DNA from: Candidatus Moraniibacteriota bacterium
GTDB lineage: Bacteria > Patescibacteriota > Minisyncoccia > Moranbacterales > UBA1568
Direction: 5' to 3'
Assembly: GCA_018499985.2 (NCBI GenBank)
Contig: JAHBAT020000010.1
Coordinates: forward strand, 1-56,619
Length of the DNA: 56,619 bases
Shown here: positions 10,160-16,393 of the stretch, one piece after another
How the letters are laid out: each line of letters opens with the position of its first letter
How positions within the stretch are numbered: the stretch's first letter is position 1
Program-made: the position numbers and the translations under genes
Notes under the pieces: model-generated
Databases searched by the model: none
Seen by the model: only the letters and a program-made list of their open reading frames with translations
Told to the model about the DNA's origin: nothing

Positions 10160-10307
10160 TGTTTTGAAATAAGGCGATTTTGACCCTTGCTTTCGGACTT
10201 AAAGTATGAGATGATGTCAGTGTTTCGTTGCCCGTATAAGCAGATATTGGCTTTATTAGAGCCAATAAAAAGAGGTTATACGTCTCTCGCAAAAATGCAT
10301 CTTTACT

Positions 10308-10934
10308 ATGAACCAAGAAAAAAACGAAGAATCATTAGGTATCAAAGCTTTGCTTATAGAAATGGTAAAAGTTTTTTCCTTAGCCGTAGTCATTATTATA
10401 CCTGTTCGTATCTTTTTGTTCCAACCTTTCTTTGTGCAGGGCTCAAGCATGGAGCCAAATTTTCAGGATGGACAGTACTTGATTATTAGTGAGTTTGGCT
10501 ACAAACAGATTCGCGCAAGTATCCCATTTTTATTGGGCTGGGATCCGAATAGACCTTTGATATTACCAGATTTTCGCACCTTTGCGCGTCAAGAGTCGGT
10601 CGTTTTTCGCTATCCGAAAAAATTTAAACAGTTTTTTATTAAAAGACTGATTGCATTGCCAGGAGAATCTATCGAGATTAAAAATAATCGAGTGTGGATT
10701 TATAATGAAGAAAAACCAGAGGGCTTTGTGCTTGATGAAAGCGCTTATCGTCATGAGAACTCTACGCTTGAGGATATGCCAAAACAAAAGATGGGTCTCG
10801 ATGAGTACTTTGTAATGGGTGATAATCGAGATGCTAGCTATGATTCACGTTTTTTTGGTCCGGTGAAGAAAGAATTTATGATAGGAAGGGTGTTGGTGCG
10901 AGCACTGCCTCTTTCTCGAGCAAGTATATATTAA
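10308..10934 (+). CDS. lepB: Signal peptidase I
   Basis: SPase I removes signal peptides of secreted proteins at the outer membrane face. The sequence shows one N-terminal membrane helix (about residues 18-38), the catalytic serine region GSSMEPN (Ser47), the general-base lysine in KRLIALPGE (Lys112), and the MGDNRDASYDSR box. The length of 208 aa fits a compact bacterial form. It is divergent from the LCP gene. The 148-bp spacer holds a 7-bp ATTGGCT/AGCCAAT hairpin around 10250 but no clear ribosome binding site. hisS follows after 36 bp. Confidence 0.94.
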   Translation: MNQEKNEESLGIKALLIEMVKVFSLAVVIIIPVRIFLFQPFFVQGSSMEPNFQDGQYLIISEFGYKQIRASIPFLLGWDPNRPLILPDFRTFARQESVVFRYPKKFKQFFIKRLIALPGESIEIKNNRVWIYNEEKPEGFVLDESAYRHENSTLEDMPKQKMGLDEYFVMGDNRDASYDSRFFGPVKKEFMIGRVLVRALPLSRASIY

Positions 10935-10970
10935 GATAAGCAAGTGTAATTGGTGTAAGATAATCTACCT

Positions 10971-12443
10971 ATGGCAATTAATAAGAAAACCATGCAAGCA
11001 AAGAAAAAAACAGCTGTGAAAGCTACAAAAAGTACGCCGGTTAAAAAGGCAGTAGCAAAAAAAGTTACTCAGCCAGCTAAGCAAAAGCAGGTGGAGGAAG
11101 AAATGCTTCTTCAGGCTTTGCGTGGGATGCGAGATATCTTACCAGATGAACAGCCTTACTGGGAGCGTGCTAGACGGGTACTCACACATGCTGCTACAGA
11201 GTATGGTTTTAGTCGTATTGATTTGCCTACCGTAGAATTTGCTCATCTCTACTTGCGAAGTATTGGTGACGGTACAGATATTATCGACAAAGAAATGTAT
11301 CTTTTCAATACACGTGGTGGAGATAAAGTGGCGCTCCGTCCCGAGATGACAGCGGGTCTTTGTCGGGCCTATATCGAGCATGGCATGGGAGTGCTTCCAA
11401 AACCAATTAAGCTTTTTTCTACGGGACCAGTTTTTCGTTATGATCGTCCACAGGAGGGACGTTATCGAGAACACTACCAGGCTAACTTCGATATGTTTGG
11501 TGAAAGTGATGCTATCTTGGATGCACAGACCGTACAACTTGCCTTCCGTGTGGTACAGCAGCTCGGACTAAAGAATATTGAGTTTCAAGTTAACTCTATT
11601 GGGACACCAGAGACTCGCAAGGACTACGAGAAAGCCCTTGTGCGTTACCTTGAGTCTCAAAAGCAAAAGCTTTGCCTAAAGTGCCGTGAGCGTCTTCTGG
11701 CTAATCCAATGCGTATTTTGGACTGCAAAGAAGATAAGTGTATTCAGTTGACAGCGCATGCACCGCAATCACTTGATTATCTAGACCCAGATTCAAGAGA
11801 ACACTTCAAGAAGTTTTTGGAGTACCTTGATGAACTTGAATTGCCATATTCTATCAATACTCGTCTTGTACGCGGTCTTGATTACTATACCCGCACAGTA
11901 TTTGAAATCCGCTCAACGGATAAAGACGGCAAAAATTACTCTCTTGGCGGCGGCGGACGCTATGATCGTCTGATCGAAGGTCTCGGAGGAGAAAGTACTC
12001 CAGCTATTGGATTTGCTCTTGGTCTAGATCGTATTGTCCTTGAGATGAAGCGCACTCAGGTAAAGCCGTATCACCCGCCACAACCAAAGGTTTTCTTGGC
12101 ACAGCTTGGCGAAATGGCCAAGAAAAAGAGTCTTAGACTTTTCTCAGATCTTGAGAAAAACGGAGTACTTTTGGCTGAGAGTTTTGGTCGCGGAAGTTTG
12201 AAGAGTCAGCTCCGTGTAGCCAATCGTCTTGGAGTAGAAATTACGATTATTATCGGACAAAAGGAGGCTCTAGATGAGACAGCTATTATCAAGGATATGA
12301 TTTCTGGTACTCAGGAAACAGTCACTCAAGAAAAGCTCGTCGAGAGCGTCAAGAAGCTTCTCAAGGCTAATCAGGTGCTCACCATTAAGGACGGCCCAAG
12401 AGAGAATCGTTTCAGTGCTGCTGATCAAGAAGATGAAGATTAG
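10971..12443 (+). CDS. hisS: Histidyl-tRNA synthetase
   Basis: This class II synthetase charges tRNA-His. The core starts near residue 45 (LRGMRDILPDEQPYWERA). Motif 2 is FRYDRPQEGRYREHYQ, the histidine-binding LVRGLDYYTRTVFEI lies in the middle, and motif 3 is GIGFALGLDRI-like (AIGFALGLDRIVLEM). The anticodon-binding domain follows. The first 44 residues are a Lys/Ala/Thr-rich tail not found in typical HisRS, and about 25 charged residues extend the C-terminus. The HIT gene starts 1 bp after the stop. Confidence 0.95.
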   Translation: MAINKKTMQAKKKTAVKATKSTPVKKAVAKKVTQPAKQKQVEEEMLLQALRGMRDILPDEQPYWERARRVLTHAATEYGFSRIDLPTVEFAHLYLRSIGDGTDIIDKEMYLFNTRGGDKVALRPEMTAGLCRAYIEHGMGVLPKPIKLFSTGPVFRYDRPQEGRYREHYQANFDMFGESDAILDAQTVQLAFRVVQQLGLKNIEFQVNSIGTPETRKDYEKALVRYLESQKQKLCLKCRERLLANPMRILDCKEDKCIQLTAHAPQSLDYLDPDSREHFKKFLEYLDELELPYSINTRLVRGLDYYTRTVFEIRSTDKDGKNYSLGGGGRYDRLIEGLGGESTPAIGFALGLDRIVLEMKRTQVKPYHPPQPKVFLAQLGEMAKKKSLRLFSDLEKNGVLLAESFGRGSLKSQLRVANRLGVEITIIIGQKEALDETAIIKDMISGTQETVTQEKLVESVKKLLKANQVLTIKDGPRENRFSAADQEDED

Positions 12444-12444
12444 T

Positions 12445-12792
12445 ATGGAAGAGACGATTTTTCACAAAATGGCAAAGGGCGAAATAGTACCCAAAGATGT
12501 CGTTTATGAAGATGATAGAGTGCTGGCATTTCGAGATATTCATCCGGTAGCTCCAGTGCATATAGTGATTATTCCTAAAAAAGAAATCGCTTCAGTGGCA
12601 GGTATGGTAGAGGAAGACAAAGAAGTGCTTGGGCATATCATCTGGGTGACACACGTCTTGGCAGAGCAGGAAGGAATAGCCGAAAGCGGCTACCGTATCG
12701 TGACCAATAGTGGAGAGGATAGTACTCGTGAAGTAGAGTATCTCCACTTCCATCTCATTGGAGGCAAACGCTTAGGGAGTAAAATTGGTTAG
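12445..12792 (+). CDS. HIT-family (HINT-like) nucleotide hydrolase with altered triad
   Basis: HINT proteins cleave phosphoramidates of purine nucleotides. The 115-aa protein has the family strands (TIFHKMAKGEIVPKDVVYED, FRDIHPVAPVHIVIIPK) and a C-terminal EYLHFHLIGGK. The usual His-x-His-x-His reads Tyr99-Leu-His101-Phe-His103. The middle nucleophilic histidine is kept, but the first histidine is a tyrosine. The ATG at 12445 is used because the frame upstream lies inside hisS. A terminator follows directly. Confidence 0.88.
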   Translation: MEETIFHKMAKGEIVPKDVVYEDDRVLAFRDIHPVAPVHIVIIPKKEIASVAGMVEEDKEVLGHIIWVTHVLAEQEGIAESGYRIVTNSGEDSTREVEYLHFHLIGGKRLGSKIG

Positions 12793-12795
12793 AGT

Positions 12796-12828
12796 AAAAA
12801 GAGCTCTTTAGAGGGCTCTTTTTATTTT
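12796..12828 (+). terminator. Terminator after HIT gene
   Basis: AAAAAGAGC/GCTCTTTTT stem of 9 bp, then TTATTTT. Confidence 0.88.
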
Positions 12829-12860
12829 GCTGGCGGTGTTTATTTAAAAAAAATTCCTCA

Positions 12861-12990
12861 ACCTTTTTCAGAATTGACTCCTTTAAGACCTATGCGTCAA
12901 GAATGTCTGCTCACGGGCCACGAGTATCCAGGCTTGCATGCATTCTAGTGACGCTTCAGTCCTAGAGTACTTACAATTCCTCAAGCGGTT
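12861..12990. repeat. Structured repeat, copy 1 (left flank of DGR island)
   Basis: This 130-bp element matches 41846-41976. The 51-nt core 12899-12949 differs from its partner at two positions, while the flanking helices differ but still pair. Here CGTC (12895-12898) pairs with GACG (12950-12953) where copy 2 has CGCC/GGCG. AGAATG (12900-12905) pairs with CATTCT (12941-12946). Outer pairs GAATTG/CAATTC, ACTC/GAGT and GAC/GTC follow. Compensatory changes point to selection on an RNA or DNA hairpin. The intergenic stretch 12829-13056 holds nothing else recognisable. Confidence 0.75.
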
Positions 12991-13056
12991 TCAGAAATTG
13001 TTTTTTAAAGAATTCAGAGAGGGATGATTCCAAGATATTGAACCATAACAGAACTA

Positions 13057-13085
13057 TTGACTTTTTAGAGAAATAAGAGTATAAT
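13057..13085 (+). promoter_or_regulatory. Near-consensus promoter of the DGR target gene
   Basis: TTGACT (13057-13062), a 17-bp spacer and TATAAT (13080-13085). This is the best promoter in the window by eye and predicts a leader of about 185 nt. Confidence 0.85.
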
Positions 13086-13108
13086 AACATATTGAACATT
13101 AACAATCA

Positions 13109-13237
13109 GGTTTACCGGAGCCATCACTTTTTTAGTCTTTCTTAGGTCAGTCTCTCTATTTAGAAGCTAAGCCTCTAAGTGCTTGGAGGTTGAACTCCAA
13201 GTTAGGGGGGGTAGAAGAGTGGTGGCTGTGGTAAACC
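13109..13237 (+). promoter_or_regulatory. Long structured leader of the DGR target mRNA
   Basis: GGTTTACC and AGCCATCAC (13109-13127) pair with GTGGTGGCT and GGTAAACC (13219-13237), 17 of 19 positions. The enclosed part holds a second helix (CCTCTAA/TTAGGGG, then CTTGGAG/CTCCAAG, 13172-13208). AAGGTG at 13266-13271 is a ribosome binding site for the ATG at 13279. A riboswitch-like or stability role is possible; no known class was recognised. Confidence 0.6.
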
Positions 13238-13278
13238 GAAATCCCTCGGAGCCAAGCATAGTCATAAGGTGACAGACC

Positions 13279-14007
13279 ATGGTGAATGGAACAAAACCCG
13301 CGACCGCCAAACAAGTGGTGGCAATCCAACAGATGCTCGGACAGGGTGTCTATGGAAGCGATCTGAGCTTTGATGAGGCGCAAGCGCTCATCACTGACAA
13401 ACGCGCTCAGCAAGCGCTGCTCCGAGATGTGCTCACAGCCTGGAAGCTGAAGCGTCTCATCAACCCTTATGTCGAAGAGCAGGCCTGGTGCCTGAACTTC
13501 CTTCAGGGTGCCGGCGTACTGACGACTGGTCTCGATGAGGCCGTCGTGCCCGAACGCCCGAGTGGCACTGCCTGGCTCATTCCACTCCCCGCAGGAGTCG
13601 GATGCAACCATATCTTCGATAATCTTTGGAACTTCGCCAAGTGGCGCTGGACGGATGATCTCGATGGCCAGCTGGCCAAGCAGGATCTTTCGGCGAGGTG
13701 GATCTGGGTCGAACCCAACCTGCCTGACCTCGAGCCGGATAAGGCCACACTTGGACAATCAGCCAACCAGGCTGACCCAGAGCAACAGAGCATCCAGCTC
13801 CGTGAGGGAATGATGTTCTATGCTGTGGCCTACCAGAAGACTGGTCGGGTGCCGGACAAGAAGGGTTATACTCTCTGCGGTGGCTCCCGCTATCGCGATG
13901 GCAATGTCCCGCGCCTCTACCTCAACGACAATGGCGAGGCGTACGTGGACAGGTACGGTCCTGACAAGGCGGTCGGCGCGCACGGAGTGCGTCAAGCAGT
14001 TCGGTAA
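13279..14007 (+). CDS. DGR target (variable) protein
   Basis: A 242-aa protein whose last 38 codons (residues 202-239) are the variable repeat of a diversity-generating retroelement. The N-terminal part (residues 1-60) is helical (AIQQMLGQGVYGSDLSFDEA); the middle is Trp-rich (NLWNFAKWRWTDDLDG, ARWIWVEPNL). The C-terminal GGSRYRDG...GVRQ fits the C-type-lectin-like fold of DGR targets. No signal peptide or membrane helix is seen, so the product may be cytoplasmic or exported by other means. Base composition is richer in G+C than the neighbours (sampled lines about 55% against 45%), which suggests transfer. Start chosen from AAGGTG seven bases upstream. Confidence 0.82.
   Translation: MVNGTKPATAKQVVAIQQMLGQGVYGSDLSFDEAQALITDKRAQQALLRDVLTAWKLKRLINPYVEEQAWCLNFLQGAGVLTTGLDEAVVPERPSGTAWLIPLPAGVGCNHIFDNLWNFAKWRWTDDLDGQLAKQDLSARWIWVEPNLPDLEPDKATLGQSANQADPEQQSIQLREGMMFYAVAYQKTGRVPDKKGYTLCGGSRYRDGNVPRLYLNDNGEAYVDRYGPDKAVGAHGVRQAVR
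13882..13994 (+). repeat. DGR variable repeat (VR)
   Basis: Ungapped 113-bp partner of the template repeat 14268-14380. Thirteen positions differ; twelve are A in the template and G, C or T here. The thirteenth (T to G) lies in the terminal GGAGTKCGTCA, the expected initiation-of-mutagenic-homing position. Ten codons are hit, nine with amino acid change: R212, D217, E220, Y222, D224, G227, V232, G233, H235 (A231 is silent). Confidence 0.93.
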
Positions 14008-14034
14008 CGCTTGAACCTTGTACCTTGGAACCTA

Positions 14035-14061
14035 GACCCGTTGCACAGCGTGCAACGGGTC
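14035..14061 (+). terminator. 12-bp hairpin just after the VR gene
   Basis: GACCCGTTGCAC / GTGCAACGGGTC, perfect, loop AGC, followed by AAAACTTTTT. It lies 28 bp after the stop codon. It can terminate the target mRNA, and it also has the position of the DNA hairpin that stimulates homing downstream of the VR in studied DGRs. Confidence 0.7.
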
Positions 14062-14091
14062 AAAACTTTTTATACGGTATTTATTTTTTGC

Positions 14092-14267
14092 TATACTGAC
14101 AATGGTTATGAAGCTGGTCTATTGATTAATAGATGACAGTTTACCACTCTATAAAACTGCCTGTCTCTCTATAGGTATTTTGATACCACTCATTGCTCAC
14201 TACTGTGCGATAACGCAGAACGATTTGGCGACAGGCGTTCGGTGCTCTAGACGTAGAGAGATAGTAA
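14092..14267 (+). ncRNA. Promoter element and structured leader of the template RNA
   Basis: A TATACT box (14092-14097), with a poor -35, precedes 170 nt without a gene. Local pairs are GGTAT/ATACC, TGCG/CGCA, CTCTA/TAGAG and CCTGTC/GACAGG. The sequence runs straight into the template repeat, so it is probably the 5' part of the template RNA. GTTTACC and GTCTCTCTAT occur in the same order in the target-gene leader, which may be chance. Confidence 0.45.
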
Positions 14268-14380
14268 GGCTCCCGCTATCGCGATGGCAATGTCCCGAAC
14301 CTCTACCTCAACAACAATGGCAAGGCGAACGTGAACAGGTACAATCCTGACAAGGCAGACGACGCGAACGGAGTTCGTCA
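14268..14380 (+). repeat. DGR template repeat (TR)
   Basis: Non-coding 113-bp donor repeat. In the target frame it reads as an Asn-rich series of AAY codons (PNLYLNNNGKANVNRYNPDK), the hallmark of template repeats in which adenines are mutated during reverse transcription. Of about 33 adenines, 12 are changed in the VR; of about 80 other bases, one is. It lies 273 bp downstream of the VR in the same orientation. Confidence 0.93.
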
Positions 14381-14395
14381 GAAGTTTTAGCAGAG

Positions 14396-14432
14396 ACTCA
14401 CTTTTCTAGAAGAGTGAGTTTATAGAATCTTT
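14396..14432 (+). terminator. Hairpin ending the template RNA
   Basis: ACTCACTTTT/AAGAGTGAGT stem (14396-14405, 14410-14419) with loop CTAG, followed by T-rich sequence to 14436. Confidence 0.6.
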
Positions 14433-14436
14433 TTTG

Positions 14437-14580
14437 TTTCCGAACACCGTTATGTATGATTGACCAGTTTTGAGACGAAAGCGTTGTAAGAAAATATGCG
14501 CACCCAAAGTATTTTTTGCGGAAGCAGCTTTTCTCGGCGCTGAGTCCAGGGGGTTTCAATCAGTAGGATAGGTGAGAAGG
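14437..14580. repeat. Second repeated element, copy 1 (right flank of DGR island)
   Basis: Matches 42038-42142 in two blocks: about 21 of 29 positions at the left (TTTCYGAAYACCRTT...) and a long ungapped right block from GCGG to ATAGGTRAGAAG. Most differences are transitions. This copy has about 39 extra bases in the middle. No ORF. 14581-14619 holds nothing recognisable. Confidence 0.6.
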
Positions 14581-14619
14581 AATGAAAAAGATGGATATGC
14601 AGCCTAGATACTGTGAGGG

Positions 14620-14648
14620 TTGCAGAAATTGAGAAATCGTGTTACACT
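14620..14648 (+). promoter_or_regulatory. Promoter for rpsU
   Basis: TTGCAG (14620-14625), 17-bp spacer, TACACT (14643-14648). Confidence 0.65.
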
Positions 14649-14684
14649 AGGTCCATCCAAAATTACTAGAAGGAGGAGTCCAAT

Positions 14685-14939
14685 ATGATACAAGTAAAGA
14701 AGAAAGAGAAAGAAACGCCCGAAAGCCTTATCCGTCGTTTTACACGTCGTGTGCAGCAGAGCGGTGTCCTTCGTAAAGTACGCAAGCAGCGTTTTCATCA
14801 GCCGGTGAAAAGCAAGACCAAGCGTAGAGAAGAAGCTCTTTATAAGGTAGATATCCGTAAGGAAATCAATCGTATGAAGAAACTTGGTAAGTTTGATGAA
14901 GAAGCACTTCGAGAAATTAAGAAAAAAATGACTCGTTAG
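14685..14939 (+). CDS. rpsU: 30S ribosomal protein bS21
   Basis: bS21 is a small basic protein at the anti-Shine-Dalgarno end of 16S rRNA. The 84-aa product has the family start (ETPESLIRRFTRRVQQSGVL) and a basic middle (KRREEALYK). The C-terminal half (residues 56-84, charged helix) is longer than in E. coli. This is one of the few genes with a full Shine-Dalgarno site (AGGAGG at 14671-14677). It has its own promoter and terminator. Confidence 0.88.
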   Translation: MIQVKKKEKETPESLIRRFTRRVQQSGVLRKVRKQRFHQPVKSKTKRREEALYKVDIRKEINRMKKLGKFDEEALREIKKKMTR

Positions 14940-14946
14940 TACTCAA

Positions 14947-14978
14947 AAACTCTCCGCTTGTAAGCGGAGAGTTTTTTT
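14947..14978 (+). terminator. Terminator after rpsU
   Basis: AACTCTCCGCTT / AAGCGGAGAGTT stem and T7 run. Confidence 0.92.
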
Positions 14979-15007
14979 GTGCTATGCTTAGAAATATAAA
15001 GAGTTAA

Positions 15008-15469
15008 ATGATAATGACTATGACATACGGAGATATTATGGAAGAGCTCAAGGGAGCAATGCGAGCAGGTGAGACAGAAAAACGTGATACGCTACGTCTT
15101 CTTCAGAGCGCTTTGAAAAATCATGCTATTGATGCACGCACGCCAGTAGAGGAGCTTGCTTCAGAAGAAGTAGAAGGAGTAATCAAAAAACTCGTTAAGC
15201 AACGTAAGGACAGTATCGCTCAGTTTCAGACTGGTGGCCGTGCTGATTTGGCAGAGCAAGAAGAAAAAGAGATGGCTATTCTCGCAGCTTATCTTCCAGC
15301 TGAGATGAGCGATGAGGAGTTATTGAAATTGGTAAAGACTGCTATTGCCGAAGGTGGTTTTAGTAGTAAGGCTGACCTAGGTAAGGCAACTGGTGCAGTG
15401 ATGAAGCTCGCAGGTGGAGCTGCCAGCGGAGACCGCGTACGTGAGATGCTTGCTTCTGAGTTGGTGTAA
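15008..15469 (+). CDS. GatB/YqeY domain protein
   Basis: YqeY-type proteins share the tRNA-binding domain of GatB, the amidotransferase subunit; their own role is poorly known. The 153-aa sequence covers the full family: KRDTLRLLQSALKNHAID, ELASEEVEGVIKKLVKQRKD, EEKEMAILAAYLPAEMSDEE and the C-terminal GKATGAVMKLAGGAASGDRV. Three ATGs occur in the first five codons; the first is listed. ybeY follows after 5 bp. rpsU-yqeY linkage is common in bacteria. Confidence 0.9.
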   Translation: MIMTMTYGDIMEELKGAMRAGETEKRDTLRLLQSALKNHAIDARTPVEELASEEVEGVIKKLVKQRKDSIAQFQTGGRADLAEQEEKEMAILAAYLPAEMSDEELLKLVKTAIAEGGFSSKADLGKATGAVMKLAGGAASGDRVREMLASELV

Positions 15470-15474
15470 AGAAT

Positions 15475-15933
15475 ATGAGAGTCACCCTGTCACAAGAAAA
15501 AGAAGTAGCAACACCTTTTGATGATGATTTTCTTCGACATGTGGCAGAAGTAACTCTTAGTAAGATTGACCTTCTGGGTCTGAAAGACAAAGAAGTGCAA
15601 TTAGGAGTGGCAGCTGTAAGCGAAGAAAAAATTCAGACACTCAACAAAGAGTATCGCGGAAAAGACAAGGAGACAGATATTCTTTCTTTTGGAGAAGAGG
15701 TTAATTTTATCGAAACAGGTAGGCTACCAGAGGGGGAAGAGCTCATACTAGGAGACCTTATTTATAGCCCAGATTTTATTACTCGCGCAGCCTTAGAGGA
15801 TGGTATTAGCGAAGAACATGAGATGGTGTATATTTTTTCGCATGGAGTACTCCATCTTCTCGGGTATGATCATAGCGATGAGATGTTTGCTATCCAAGAT
15901 GAAGTTACTGAAGAAATAGTCAAATCAATATAA
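15475..15933 (+). CDS. ybeY: Endoribonuclease YbeY
   Basis: YbeY is a zinc-dependent RNase needed for 16S rRNA 3' maturation and ribosome quality control. The zinc motif HGVLHLLGYDH carries His123, His127 and His133. DILSFGEE and LGDLIYSP are the other conserved parts. The length of 152 aa is typical. It sits in a tight run yqeY-ybeY-dgkA with 5-bp gaps. Confidence 0.94.
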   Translation: MRVTLSQEKEVATPFDDDFLRHVAEVTLSKIDLLGLKDKEVQLGVAAVSEEKIQTLNKEYRGKDKETDILSFGEEVNFIETGRLPEGEELILGDLIYSPDFITRAALEDGISEEHEMVYIFSHGVLHLLGYDHSDEMFAIQDEVTEEIVKSI

Positions 15934-15938
15934 AGATT

Positions 15939-16292
15939 ATGAGAAGACTCAAAAAAAGTGTTACCTATGCTTGGCATGGTCTCGTCTATACCTTTAAGCA
16001 TGAGCGTAATTTTCAGATTCATTGCTTAGTAGCGGTCGGAGTTTTACTTTTGGCGGTAGCGCTTGAACTGAGTCCAATTGAAAAAAGTATCTTATTTCTT
16101 GTGATAGCTCTCGTACTTGGCATGGAGCTTACCAACACAGCCTTTGAAAGGGTGATTGATATGCTGAAGCCACGAGTGCATCCATATGCTCGAATAGTAA
16201 AAGATGTTATGGCGGGAGCTGTGCTCATGACAGCTGTTTTGGCTATTGCGATAGGTATTTTGGTTTTCTTGCCACATCTTCTTTCTTTGTAG
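15939..16292 (+). CDS. dgkA: Diacylglycerol/undecaprenol kinase
   Basis: This small integral membrane kinase phosphorylates undecaprenol (Gram-positive type) or diacylglycerol and recycles the lipid carrier for wall synthesis. The 117-aa protein has three membrane helices (about 30-45, 50-66, 90-112) and the signature GMELTNTAFERVID followed by a cytosolic ARIVKDVMAGAVL helix. The N-terminal amphipathic region RNFQIH is typical. ybeY-dgkA adjacency is common. Confidence 0.92.
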   Translation: MRRLKKSVTYAWHGLVYTFKHERNFQIHCLVAVGVLLLAVALELSPIEKSILFLVIALVLGMELTNTAFERVIDMLKPRVHPYARIVKDVMAGAVLMTAVLAIAIGILVFLPHLLSL

Positions 16293-16305
16293 AACCAGGT
16301 AGGGT

Positions 16306-16334
16306 TTGGTTCTGACAAAAAATCAGGGTATAAT
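16306..16334 (+). promoter_or_regulatory. Promoter for ftsA
   Basis: TTGGTT (16306-16311), 17-bp spacer, TATAAT (16329-16334). Confidence 0.7.
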
Positions 16335-16393
16335 AGTGATTATAGGGGAGACTCTTTTTTCTTGAGTCGCTATTTTTTACTTGGGTATCTTGT

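Noticed and set aside
13156-13758. 200-codon minus-strand ORF over the DGR target
   Set aside because: Shadow of a G+C-rich gene; the plus strand has promoter, ribosome binding site and the VR in frame.
14268-14390. Template repeat as a truncated second copy of the target gene (pseudogene)
   Set aside because: Mismatches fall almost only on template adenines and do not show random decay; no upstream part of the gene is duplicated.
14519-14530. GCGGAAGCAGC as a signal recognition particle RNA motif
   Set aside because: The matching strand of the SRP domain IV helix is missing; only a short word agrees.
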